In this document: piece by piece, positions 32,669-39,844 of the stretch
Layout of the letters: each line of letters opens with the position of its first letter
Numbering within the stretch: the first letter of the stretch is position 1
Assembly (NCBI GenBank): GCA_002698575.1
Contig: NZZG01000162.1
Location: 1 to 39,844, forward strand
Reading direction: 5' to 3'
Length of the DNA stretch: 39,844 nucleotides
From: Pimelobacter sp.
GTDB taxonomy: Bacteria; Actinomycetota; Actinomycetes; Propionibacteriales; Nocardioidaceae
The notes under the pieces: model-generated
Told to the model about the DNA's origin: nothing
Database searches by the model: none
What the model saw: only the letters and a program-made list of their open reading frames with translations
Translations under genes and position numbers: made by a program

Positions 32669-33243
32669 AGCTACTCAACCTCACAGAGGCCGGCAGGCAC
32701 CTGGCCCTGTCCAGGTCCGCCCTGGACGAATACACCAAGCTCCTCGAGGACCTGTTTCTCATCGAACGCCTTCCGGCCTGGGGCACGACCTTGAAGAACA
32801 GGGCGACCAAGACGCCGAAGGTGCACGTCGTGGACAGCGGTGTGGCAGCACGGCTGCTGCGGTTGACGCCTGCCAAGCTCGCCAGCCTGGACCCCACTGC
32901 CCTGACTGAGTTCGGGAACCTGCTGGAAACGTTCGTCGTCGGCGAACTCCGCAAGCAGACGTCTTGGCTCGGAGCGCCGGTGACCACCGGCCACTGGCGG
33001 ACCCGCGAGCAGGGCGACGAGGTCGACTTTGTGGTCGAATTTGACGACGGTGGCGTCGTGGCGTTCGAGGTCAAAGCCAACGAGCGCGTCCCCGGAACTG
33101 ACCTCAAGGGCCTCCGCAGCCTGCGCGGGTCCCTGGGCGAGCGTTTCATCGCGGGTGTCGTGCTCAGCACCGGACCGCGCTCCTACACCTTCGAGGACCG
33201 AGTCCACGTCATGCCGATCGATCGGCTCTGGCGGCCTGTCTGA
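32663..33243 (+). pseudogene. DUF4143 domain of an AAA_14-family ATPase, N-terminal ATPase lost
   Basis: The frame enters at GRQLLNLTEAGRHLALS, then SALDEYTKLLEDLFLIERLPAWG, VHVVDSGVAARLLRL, EVDFVVEFDDGGVVAFEVKA and VMPIDRLW, which is the full DUF4143 region of the AAA_14/DUF4143 proteins. The preceding P-loop ATPase half (about 200 residues) is missing; in its place is the relaxase remnant on the other strand. The break at about 32663-32668 lies on GTCGAC, shared by both genes. The ORF can be read further upstream from 32629, but that sequence is antisense to the relaxase. Confidence 0.7.
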
Positions 33244-33359
33244 AGTCCTTCACGCGATGCGCGGGCATCACGCGCACCTGCGCAGACGACTCAGGAGACG
33301 GGCGCACAGCCGGGAGGAACAGGGTTCGCGATCGCCGGACACTTTGGACAGATCGGCGC

Positions 33360-33380
33360 TTGGCGCGTGACACGCGCCAA
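33360..33380. repeat. Perfect 21-bp palindrome
   Basis: TTGGCGCGTG and CACGCGCCAA flank a single central A. It is longer than expected by chance and lies in the gene-poor 33244-33791 stretch, 117 bases after the DUF4143 fragment. A protein-binding site or end of an element are possible; no adjacent gene start explains it. Confidence 0.45.
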
Positions 33381-33435
33381 CGAGCTCGCCCGTTTTCGCA
33401 GGTCAGACCCTTCCGTGGTCACCCAACACAGATGG

Positions 33436-33466
33436 AAGGCCCGGACCAGCGGTCCGGGCCTTCTGC
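33436..33466 (+). terminator. Intrinsic terminator-like hairpin
   Basis: AAGGCCCGGACC and GGTCCGGGCCTT (12 bp, loop AGC) form a perfect stem, followed by CTGCATTT. It may end an upstream transcript or be the relic of a tRNA-proximal terminator. No intact gene lies immediately upstream. Confidence 0.6.
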
Positions 33467-33791
33467 ATTTCACCCCTCACCCGCCACGGCGATGCACACG
33501 CACCAGCGCTGCCTGACGCGCTCGTGGTCATGGTCTCGACTGCGGCGAGGTTCGCATCGCTCTCGGCGACCCGTGGACGCCCGCGCGTCGCCGAATGCGG
33601 GAAGCGGGTGGGCTGGGCGTAGGGTGGGCGATGTTGAGGAGATGACGCTCGTCGTCATTCGTGCCGCGCACCGAGCGCGGTCCAGTTGTCGTACTTCCTG
33701 GTATTCGGTTCGCTGGACATCAGCTCAGAGTGGATGTCTTCAGCGGCCGGGGTGCACAGTGCCCCCGGATCCGAGATTAAGGAATCAGATC

Positions 33792-33995
33792 ATGGCTACT
33801 GGCACCGTCAAGTGGTTCAACGCCGACAAGGGCTTCGGCTTCATCGCCCAGGACGGCGGCGGCGAGGACGTGTTCGTGCACTTCTCCGCGATCCAGTCCA
33901 CCGGCTACAAGTCGCTCGACGAGAACCAGAAGGTCGAGTTCGACCTCGCCCAGGGTCCCAAGGGTCCCCAGGCGGAGAACGTTCGCGTCTCCTGA
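33792..33995 (+). CDS. Cold-shock protein (CspA family)
   Basis: This 67-residue OB-fold protein has both RNA-binding motifs, KGFGFI (13-18) and VFVHF (27-31), and begins [17 protein letters not shown]. It is the standard single-domain nucleic-acid chaperone. The region 33467-33791 has no ORF I trust and would contain its promoter and leader, which is often long and structured in this family. AAGGAATC lies upstream of the ATG. A strong hairpin terminator follows. It looks like a normal chromosomal gene outside the element. Confidence 0.95.
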   Translation: MATGTVKWFNADKGFGFIAQDGGGEDVFVHFSAIQSTGYKSLDENQKVEFDLAQGPKGPQAENVRVS

Positions 33996-34005
33996 CCTCG
34001 TCCTG

Positions 34006-34038
34006 AACGGCCCCGACCACCTGGTGGTCGGGGCCGTT
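34006..34038. terminator. Bidirectional terminator between csp and the CDF gene
   Basis: A perfect 15-bp stem (AACGGCCCCGACCAC with GTGGTCGGGGCCGTT) closes a three-base loop CTG. It lies between the rightward csp stop and the leftward transporter stop and is flanked by T on one side and A on the other. Confidence 0.85.
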
Positions 34039-34083
34039 TGCGTCGGTCGCCGGCGTCTCGCGCTCGGTCGGTGAGCATGGAGC

Positions 34084-34704
34084 TCAATCGATCTCCTCGC
34101 CGGCCAGTGCCTTCGCAGCCAGCCGCTCCTCCTCGCTCACCTCCCATACTTCGAGAGCGGCGTGCACGGCCAGGCCGATGATGAGGCAGCCGAGTACGAG
34201 GTCCGGCCACCCGGAGTCGGTCCACAGCGTCACCACGGCCATGGCGATGATCGTGAGGTTGACCGCCACGTCGTTGCGAGCGGACAGGAACGCCGCCCGG
34301 CTCAGGGAACCGCCGTGGTGGCGTACCCCGGTCAGCAACCAGGCGCTGGCGCCGTTGATCACGATGGCACCGAACGAGGCGAGCACGACCGGCAGGACGC
34401 TCGGGGCCACGGGCTGCGAGAACCGCTGGACAGCCTCCCAGGTGGCGACGGCGGCCGGCCCCAGGATGATCAGCGCCATGGCCTTGCCCGCGGCGGCGCG
34501 TCGAGCCAGCGGCCAGCCGAGAGCGATCAGGATCAGCAGGTTCACCGCGGTGTCCTCGAGGAAGTCGACGCTGTCCGCGAGCAGCGCCACGGAGCCGGCC
34601 GCGAGAGCCACCGTGAACTCGACGAAGAAGTAGGACAGGTTCAGGAGCGCGACGACCAGCACGACTCGACGCAGGCGACCGACGTCGGCGTACGACGAGG
34701 TCAT
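34084..34704 (-). CDS. Cation-diffusion-facilitator-type transporter
   Basis: This 206-residue protein has about five or six membrane helices. It has the family's second-helix pattern SVALLADSVDFLEDTAVN with D44, D47 and D51, and SARNDVAVN in helix five in place of the usual HxxxD. It ends shortly after the last helix with a short acidic tail, without the long cytoplasmic domain of typical CDF proteins. It would export Zn, Co, Cd or Fe in exchange for protons. GGGAGGAA lies upstream of the ATG. Confidence 0.8.
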   Translation of the reverse strand: MTSSYADVGRLRRVVLVVALLNLSYFFVEFTVALAAGSVALLADSVDFLEDTAVNLLILIALGWPLARRAAAGKAMALIILGPAAVATWEAVQRFSQPVAPSVLPVVLASFGAIVINGASAWLLTGVRHHGGSLSRAAFLSARNDVAVNLTIIAMAVVTLWTDSGWPDLVLGCLIIGLAVHAALEVWEVSEEERLAAKALAGEEID

Positions 34705-34854
34705 CGTTCCGGTTCCTCCCTGCCTGTAGCCGCTCCACGTGCCGTGGCCGACATCATCCGTCGGCGACCGGTGGGGGTAGCGCCCGGCCCCGCGCGAGGT
34801 GGTCGGTGAGAGCCCGCTGACACACGGCCTCGGCGGTGCGGGCCAGGGTCGGGG

Positions 34855-36330
34855 TCACCCGGTCCACGCCACGGGTCCACTCGACGACGTCGGCAGGACG
34901 AGCACGAAGACGGCGCCTCCTGGGCCCACCTCACAAGCAAGCCACCCCGCGTGGTCCACCGCGATCGCGCGAGAGATCGCCAGCCCCAGGCCGGCGCCGC
35001 CCGCGTCGCGCGTCCGCGCCTCGTCGAGGCGTACGAAGCGCTCGAAGATCCGCTCCCGCTCGTGCTCCGGTACGCCAGCGCCGTCGTCGGTCACCGTCAG
35101 CACAGCCCACCACGCCGAACGGCCCGCCGTGCGGTCCTCGCGAGGCGTACGCGGTGCGGGGCCCCGCCAGTGCTCGGGGACGGCCGCGTCCTGCGCGAGT
35201 GAGAGCGCAGCCGTGACCGTGGAGGTGGCGTGTCGCTCGGCATTGTCGAGGAGGTTGCTCACCACGGTGCCCAGTGCATCCGGGTCACCGCGGACCAGAA
35301 CCTGGTCGTCGGTGCCACCCGCCTGCACCGGGAGTCGCCGCGGACGCGCCACCTCGCGCGCGACCAGGTCAGCGAGATCGACGGGGTCGTCGCGGACCGG
35401 GCGCAGGGGCCCGGCGGCATCGCGACGGGCGAGGACGAGGAGACCCACCACCAAGCGCTCCAGACGAGCGGTCTCGGCGAGCACGTCACGCCTCAGCTCC
35501 GCCTGGTCCAGGGGCACGGTGGCCGAGACCTCCATCAGGGCGCGGAGGGTGGCGACAGGGCTCCGGAGCTCGTGGGAGGCATCGGCGACGAACTGTCGTT
35601 GCGCACGCGCCGAGACGTCGAGGCGTTCCAGCATCTCATTGAGGGTCTGCGACAACCTGCCGACCTCGTCATGTGTAGGCACTGCCGGGACTCGCCGTCC
35701 GCTGCCCGCGATGGTGATCTCGTCGGCGGTCCGGCGGATCCGTTCCACGGGTGCCAGGGCGCGCCCCACCAGCAGCCAGCTCGTCCCGGCGAGGACGGCG
35801 ACCAGCAGGGGGACCCCCACGCCGAGCAGCCGTGTCGTCGACGCGGTGGCCTCGTCCACGGTCTCGAGGCTGCGCGCCACCGCGACGTAGTTGCGGGACC
35901 CGGCTACCTCGACGGTCACGACGAGATGTCGGTCGGACTCCTGGGGCACCAGGTTGCCCACGACACGCTGCCCGACGCCGCCCTGCGGCGGCGGAGGAGC
36001 CAGGGGTTCGGGGACCCTCAGCTGCGGGGAGGCGTCGAGCACGCCGTCCGGCCCCACGACCTGGATCAGGGTCTCCTCGCCGCCGAGCGAGCCCTCGACC
36101 CGCTGTACTCCTGCCCCGTCCCGCTCCAGGTCTCTCGCGACCGAGCGGGCCTGTTCCTCGCCGATCAACGCGACCGACCGGGTGAGGTCGTGCTGCTGGA
36201 TGAGCACGGCGGCCACCGAGGCGGCGACGAGCAGGGGGGAGATCGCGAGGCAGACGGCCACCACCGAGCGCATCCGCACCGACCACGCTCGCGGGCGCCA
36301 CCAGGCGTCACGGCGCGCCGTCGCACTCAC
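34855..36330 (-). CDS. Sensor histidine kinase (EnvZ/MprB-like)
   Basis: This 491-residue kinase has two membrane helices (about 21-45 and 168-188) that enclose an extracellular sensor domain, then HAMP (189-240). The HisKA has phospho-acceptor H253 (DASHELRSPVA). The ATPase domain has N-box NLLDNAERH, G1 DDGAGVP and G2 GGAGLGLAISR. The GTG start overlaps the regulator's stop as GTGA. The signal is unknown; the loop is Pro-rich and acidic. The 150 bases after its stop hold no gene. Confidence 0.93.
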   Translation of the reverse strand: MSATARRDAWWRPRAWSVRMRSVVAVCLAISPLLVAASVAAVLIQQHDLTRSVALIGEEQARSVARDLERDGAGVQRVEGSLGGEETLIQVVGPDGVLDASPQLRVPEPLAPPPPQGGVGQRVVGNLVPQESDRHLVVTVEVAGSRNYVAVARSLETVDEATASTTRLLGVGVPLLVAVLAGTSWLLVGRALAPVERIRRTADEITIAGSGRRVPAVPTHDEVGRLSQTLNEMLERLDVSARAQRQFVADASHELRSPVATLRALMEVSATVPLDQAELRRDVLAETARLERLVVGLLVLARRDAAGPLRPVRDDPVDLADLVAREVARPRRLPVQAGGTDDQVLVRGDPDALGTVVSNLLDNAERHATSTVTAALSLAQDAAVPEHWRGPAPRTPREDRTAGRSAWWAVLTVTDDGAGVPEHERERIFERFVRLDEARTRDAGGAGLGLAISRAIAVDHAGWLACEVGPGGAVFVLVLPTSSSGPVAWTG

Positions 36331-37004
36331 CTGCCGTCACCCACCAGTCGGTAGCCCGAGCCGCGGACGGTCTGAATGGATTGACGCCCGAAGGGCACGT
36401 CGACCTTGCGCCGCAGGTAGCCGACGTACACCTCGACCACGTTCTCGCTGCCCTCGTGGTGCAGGTCCCACACCGCCTGCAGCAGGTCGAGCTTGGAGAC
36501 GACCATGCCCCGATGTCGCATCAGGTGGTGCAGCACGGCGAACTCGCGGGCGGTGAGGTCGATCTGCTCGTCGCCCCGGCTCACCTCCCGTGTCGCCGGG
36601 TCGAGCGCCAGGTCACCGGCGCGCAGCACGGTGGGGCGGGCGATGCCGCCGCGGCGCACCAGAGCGCGGAGCCGAGCCACGAGGACGGGGAACGAGAACG
36701 GCTTGGTGAGGTAGTCGTCGGCCCCGAGGTCGAAGGCGTCGACCTCGTCGTACTCGCCGTCCTTGGCAGTGAGCATCAGCACCGGCGCCCAGGCCTCCGC
36801 AGCGCGCATCGACCTGCAGACGTCGTAGCCGTTGCGCCCGGGCAGCATGATGTCGAGCACCACCACGTCGTAGTCCCCGTCCAGTGCTCGCTCGAGCCCG
36901 ACGAGGCCGTCGTGAGCCACGTCGGTGAGCATCCCCTCTGCCTGCAGCCCTCGGGCGATGGTGCGCGCGAGCGTGCGCTCGTCCTCGACCAGCAACACCC
37001 TCAT
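36327..37004 (-). CDS. OmpR/PhoB-family response regulator
   Basis: This 225-residue regulator has a receiver domain with phospho-acceptor D51 (VVLDIMLPGRNGY), acidic pair near 8-9, Thr and Lys in MLTAKD and LTKPF, and a winged-helix C-terminal domain (from about 130: LTAREFAVLHHLMRHRG, VYVGYLRRKV, TVRGSGYRL). The kinase gene follows with a four-base overlap. Divergent from it is the acidic repeat protein, and a direct repeat in the gap is a likely binding site. Confidence 0.95.
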   Translation of the reverse strand: MRVLLVEDERTLARTIARGLQAEGMLTDVAHDGLVGLERALDGDYDVVVLDIMLPGRNGYDVCRSMRAAEAWAPVLMLTAKDGEYDEVDAFDLGADDYLTKPFSFPVLVARLRALVRRGGIARPTVLRAGDLALDPATREVSRGDEQIDLTAREFAVLHHLMRHRGMVVSKLDLLQAVWDLHHEGSENVVEVYVGYLRRKVDVPFGRQSIQTVRGSGYRLVGDGR

Positions 37005-37075
37005 GTCAGCCTCCCGACCTCTGGCCGGGCGGGGCGCCCGGGTGGTCCCAGGATGGGCGACGGGTCCTGTGAGGA

Positions 37076-37092
37076 CTCTCAGGTTCTCTCAG
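37076..37092 (+). promoter_or_regulatory. Direct repeat typical of OmpR/PhoB-family binding sites
   Basis: CTCTCAG occurs twice with a 10-base period (37076-37082 and 37086-37092), giving two half-sites on one face of the helix, as OmpR-family dimers require. It is in the 151-base gap between the response regulator and the acidic repeat protein and could control both, including autoregulation. Confidence 0.5.
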
Positions 37093-37155
37093 CACGCCCA
37101 CAGCGCCTGCTCGGCAGTGTGAAGACACCAACCACCACCGACCAGGAGGAACACC

Positions 37156-37566
37156 ATGAAGATCACCACGTACCCGCTGCGTCGCAACGCCGCGATCATC
37201 GCGGCGGCAGCCGTCGTCGGAGGCCTCGGCATCGGGGGCGTCGTCACCGCCAACGCCGACTCGAGCGGCTCCGCCGACAACCAGGGCCAGGTCCAGCGAT
37301 CCGACGGCGACGGCGAGCAGGACGACGCCACCGAGGTGGAGTCGGACGGTGAGACTGACGACGACGCGAGCGATGTCGGTCCCGATGCCGACCCCCAGGA
37401 GCCGGGTCACCAGGACGCCTCCGACGAGGCGTCCGACGGCGACGGCGAGCAGGTCGACGCCACCGAGGTGGAGTCGGACGGTGAGACTGACGACCACGCG
37501 AGCGATGTCGGTCCCGACGCCGACCCCCAGGAGCCGGGTCACCAGGACGCCTCCGACAACGGCTGA
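37156..37566 (+). CDS. Secreted acidic repeat protein
   Basis: This 136-residue protein begins with a Sec signal (MKITTYPLRRNAAIIAAAA, likely cut after ANA near residue 35). The mature part is almost entirely Asp/Glu/Gly/Ser, with two near-identical 44-residue repeats (about 49-92 and 93-134) containing ATEVESDGETDD and SDVGPDADPQEPGHQDASD. It could bind divalent cations outside the membrane. AGGAGG precedes the ATG. The gene is divergent from the two-component system and is probably its target. Confidence 0.8.
   Translation: MKITTYPLRRNAAIIAAAAVVGGLGIGGVVTANADSSGSADNQGQVQRSDGDGEQDDATEVESDGETDDDASDVGPDADPQEPGHQDASDEASDGDGEQVDATEVESDGETDDHASDVGPDADPQEPGHQDASDNG
37300..37557 (+). repeat. 132-bp tandem repeat, two copies, within the acidic protein
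   Basis: Copy 1 starts at about 37300 and copy 2 at 37432, with nearly identical DNA that includes synonymous bases (few differences such as GATGCC/GACGCC). This points to recent duplication inside the coding sequence, with the reading frame retained. Confidence 0.75.
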
Positions 37567-37587
37567 GTCCTCCGCCGCCTCGCAGTG

Positions 37588-37625
37588 CCGAACCCCCGCC
37601 CAGCACCGGCTGGACGGGGGTTCGG
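37588..37625. terminator. Bidirectional terminator hairpin
   Basis: Arms CCGAACCCCCGCCCAG and CTGGACGGGGGTTCGG form a 16-bp stem with one mismatch and a short loop. It lies between the convergent acidic-protein gene and the COG4705 gene. Confidence 0.75.
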
Positions 37626-37642
37626 TCGTGCGGAGTGCGATG

Positions 37643-38917
37643 TCACCCGAGGGTGTCCATCAGGGTCTGCAGGGCGCTCACCTCGACGGCCGGGTCCGGG
37701 CTGGAGGACCGTACGGCGGACAGCGCCGGGTCGATCTGCTGGTCGACGAACGTCCACGCCTGGCAGTCCATCGGCTGCAGGGTGGCCTCGTCGTCGTCCC
37801 AGGCGGTCTCGAGGTCGGTGACCCGTGCCGTCGCGCCGGGCTGGTCGCCGGCGCGGACGAGGGCGAGCGTGTCGTCCGCGATGGTGCGCAATGTTCCCAG
37901 GTCGCTTGCCGGGAAGCTCGTTGCGACCTGCTCGGTGGCCTGCGACTGGGTCAGGGGGGCGCCGGTGCACGTGGGAGCGGCCCCCTCCTCGGCGGCCAGG
38001 GCGCTCTGGTGGGGTTGGGCGTTGGCCCAGCCGAGCAGGGCGACCGTGGCGATCGCGGCGACGGCCAGCCCGGCGAGAGCGCGGCGTTCGCGGGTGGGGT
38101 CAGCACTGGTCTGCGGGTCCGCCGCCGCCTCGTCCTCGATCACGTCGGCCCGCGAGATGCTGAGGTAGACCACGGTGGCGAGGATCGCCAGCAGGAAGAC
38201 CACCGAGGTCATGAAGGTGCCCAGGCCCAACCCCTGCTCGGAGCGCGGGGTGGCCAGCCAGTCTCCGATGTTGGCGCCGAGCGGGCGGGTCAGGATGTAG
38301 GCGGCCCAGAACGCCAGCACAGGGTTCGCGCCGTAACGCCACGTGCCGGTCACGATCGCGATCAGCGACAGTGGGAGCAGCACGGAGGCACCGGGAGCCC
38401 AGCCGGTGAGCTTGAGGGTCCAGTCACCCGTCGCGGTACCGAGCGCGAAGGTGACCAGCACCGCGAACCAGTAGAAGCCCTCCCGCGGGGTGGTCACGAT
38501 GCTGTGGATCGACAACGTCCGCTCACGCAGGTACCAGACCCCGAACGTGGCGGCGAGCAGCGTGGAGAACACCGAGGTGCTCACCCACAGCGGCACGCCG
38601 AGCTGGTCGGTGAGGATGTCGGTGTACAGGGTCCCCGTCACGCTCACCACGACGACGGTGAGCCAGTAGACGAACGGCAGGTAGGCCCGCAGACGCATCT
38701 GGACGGCGAGCACGACGGCGAAGACCACCGTGAAGATCACGGCGGTGGTGCTCAGCCCGACCCCCAGCTGCATGTTGATCCAGTCGGCGAACGACTCGCC
38801 GACGGTCGTGCAGAGGATCTTGATCACCCAGAACCAGACGGTGACCTCGGGGACCTTGTTGAGCAGCTGACGGGTGGAGCGGGGCGGGACCGGCCCGCGC
38901 TGAGATGTGGTGGTCAT
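37643..38917 (-). CDS. COG4705/DUF347-type membrane protein with C-terminal extension
   Basis: This 424-residue protein has the COG4705 start (LLNKVPEVTVWFWVIKILCTTVGESFADWIN) and repeat-like motifs, for example GTATGDWTLKLTGW and LTRPLGANIGDWLATP, which recur after pairs of helices; about eight or nine membrane segments fill residues 20-260. After one more helix at about 280-297, a C-terminal extracytoplasmic domain of about 120 residues with two Cys (TCTGA and MDCQAW) follows. The function of the family is unknown. It is 45 bases from the histidine kinase gene upstream on the same strand, which may regulate it. Confidence 0.75.
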   Translation of the reverse strand: MTTTSQRGPVPPRSTRQLLNKVPEVTVWFWVIKILCTTVGESFADWINMQLGVGLSTTAVIFTVVFAVVLAVQMRLRAYLPFVYWLTVVVVSVTGTLYTDILTDQLGVPLWVSTSVFSTLLAATFGVWYLRERTLSIHSIVTTPREGFYWFAVLVTFALGTATGDWTLKLTGWAPGASVLLPLSLIAIVTGTWRYGANPVLAFWAAYILTRPLGANIGDWLATPRSEQGLGLGTFMTSVVFLLAILATVVYLSISRADVIEDEAAADPQTSADPTRERRALAGLAVAAIATVALLGWANAQPHQSALAAEEGAAPTCTGAPLTQSQATEQVATSFPASDLGTLRTIADDTLALVRAGDQPGATARVTDLETAWDDDEATLQPMDCQAWTFVDQQIDPALSAVRSSSPDPAVEVSALQTLMDTLG

Positions 38918-38962
38918 GGGTGAAGGGTCGGGTCGAGACCCTGCACCTCACCTGACCACCTG

Positions 38963-39844
38963 TCAGCTCTGGTCGTCCGAGGTGGCCGAGCACGCCGGGA
39001 GACTCACCACGAACGTCGTCCCGGCTCCGGTGGCGTGGAGAAGTGCGACGTCCCCGCCGACGCTGCGGGCGACCCTGCGCGCCAGGGAGAGGCCCAGGCC
39101 GCTCCCGGCCCCGTCCCTGGTGGTCGTGCCCGGTTGGAAGAGCCGTCCGACCACGGCCGCATCGATGCCCGGTCCGTCGTCGCTGACATGAAGCAGGGAG
39201 ATGGCGGGATCGGGGGACACCTCGCTGGTGAGGGTGACGTTGTCGGCGACCGCGAGGGCGTTGTGCAGCAGAGGTGTCAGCGCGCGGAGCACGACCTGGG
39301 GTGGTGCCGCCAGGAGCAGGTCGGGTGCGAGGTCGAGCCTCAGCCCGGGACGGACATGCTGCTCGAGCACCAGGGCGGTGAGCTCGGCGGCCGACGTCGT
39401 GCTGGTCGGGCTGCCCGATGCCTGACGTCGCGCGATCTCCAGGAGCACCGACATGGTGGTGGCCATCGCCCGGCACCCGGCTCGGATGTCCTCCACGTCC
39501 TCGCGCAGCTGCTCGTCGAGGTCCGGTCGCATCGCGAGGAGCTCGGCGGTGCCCTGGATGGCGGTGAGCGGGGTGCGCAGCTCGTGGGCCAGCTCCGAGG
39601 TGAGTCGCTGCTCGGCCCGGATGGCCGCAGCGACCTTGTCGAGCAGCTCGTCGAGCGTGTGTCCCAACGAGCGGATCTCGTCAGTCGGTGGTCCCAGGTC
39701 GAAGCGCCGCTCCAGGTCGTGCTCACTCCACTCCCTGGCGGTGTCGGCCATCACCTGGACCGGGGCCAGCGCCTTGCGGCTGATCCAGGTGGCCAGCGCC
39801 AGCGCGAGGACGATCATGAGTGCTCCCGCGGTGATCGAGACGAC
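38963..39844 (-). CDS. Sensor histidine kinase, C-terminal part (runs off right edge)
   Basis: The visible 293 codons enter in a membrane helix (GALMIVLALALATWISRKALAPV). They continue with HAMP, a HisKA domain with the His of ELAHELRTPLTAIQGT, and an ATPase domain with LLHNALAV, DDGPGID and GSGLGLSLARRVA. The open frame reaches the window edge without a start; an internal ATG at 39817 is not taken as the true start. The partner response regulator is expected outside the window. Confidence 0.9.
   Translation of the reverse strand, partial: VVSITAGALMIVLALALATWISRKALAPVQVMADTAREWSEHDLERRFDLGPPTDEIRSLGHTLDELLDKVAAAIRAEQRLTSELAHELRTPLTAIQGTAELLAMRPDLDEQLREDVEDIRAGCRAMATTMSVLLEIARRQASGSPTSTTSAAELTALVLEQHVRPGLRLDLAPDLLLAAPPQVVLRALTPLLHNALAVADNVTLTSEVSPDPAISLLHVSDDGPGIDAAVVGRLFQPGTTTRDGAGSGLGLSLARRVARSVGGDVALLHATGAGTTFVVSLPACSATSDDQS

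Noticed and set aside
33390..33410. Possible second att copy (TTCGCAGGT) at the right side
   Set aside because: Only eight or nine bases match the core at 4078-4112 and the T-arm is missing, so chance similarity is more likely.
34799..36354. Long plus-strand frames opposite the histidine kinase
   Set aside because: Ser/Arg- and Arg/Ala-rich shadow translations with no recognisable domains; the kinase on the minus strand is certain.
37349..38923. 524-codon plus-strand frame across the terminator and COG4705 gene
   Set aside because: It crosses two real genes and a terminator, and its translation is low-complexity.
1..39844. CRISPR arrays, rRNA genes or complete tRNA genes
   Set aside because: No regularly spaced repeats, no rRNA-like sequence and no full cloverleaf could be found by eye; only the tRNA 3' end at 4078-4112.

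Overview
The window is high-GC DNA with dense four-base gene overlaps, a mycothiol-ligase-like gene, actinobacterial P-type ATPase/CmtR, CYP152, MobF relaxase and small Cys-rich protein families. It comes from an actinobacterium, plausibly of the Nocardioidaceae/Propionibacteriales type; the genus cannot be fixed from the sequence alone.

Layout. (1) Positions 1-4070 are a worn metal-stress and mobile-DNA zone: the N-terminus of a heavy-metal P-type ATPase coupled to a CmtR-like sensor, then an intact CYP152 peroxygenase and a membrane protein, scattered among fragments of an MMPL transporter, an MFS transporter, a probable IS3 transposase, a possible integrase and a multicopper oxidase. (2) At 4078-4112 there is the 3' part of a tRNA gene followed by a strong terminator and a tyrosine integrase (4308-5489), which marks an integration boundary. 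(3) Positions 5547-12969 carry a decayed conjugation module: a VirB4-like ATPase lacking its 5' end and frameshifted, a five-domain secreted nuclease/wall hydrolase, a small membrane protein, a possible 20-codon coupled ORF, an intact VirD4-like coupling ATPase, and a gene split by an in-frame stop. The matching relaxase/primase remnant lies at 30080-32668 and breaks off against a DUF4143 fragment.

(4) Between the conjugation remnants, 13305-29960 is a compact cargo region centred on reactive sulfur and respiration. A palindromic GntR-type operator sits between two divergent units. Leftward run gntR, rhodanese, TauE/SafE-rhodanese, cytochrome oxidase subunit I, a 70-aa membrane protein and a GNAT-AAA+ fusion. 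Rightward run a CstB-like persulfide dioxygenase/rhodanese, sulfide:quinone oxidoreductase, cytochrome bd (cydAB) and an MshC-like ligase. Next to it is a second regulatory node: a CstR-like two-cysteine CsoR-family repressor with two 16-bp GC-rich operators, divergent from an MMPL transporter, a 58-aa Cys-rich protein and a YgaP/DUF2892 membrane protein; downstream of the repressor are another DUF2892 protein and a sigma factor fused to a zinc anti-sigma domain. The inferred pathway is sulfide to persulfide (SQR), persulfide to sulfite (PDO), sulfur transfer (rhodaneses) and anion export (TauE), with sulfide-tolerant respiration (bd) and a low-molecular-weight thiol supply.

(5) Positions 33244-39844 look like ordinary chromosome: a cold-shock protein, a CDF-type transporter, an OmpR/EnvZ-type two-component system divergent from a secreted acidic repeat protein with an OmpR-type direct repeat upstream, a COG4705 membrane protein, and the C-terminal part of another histidine kinase.
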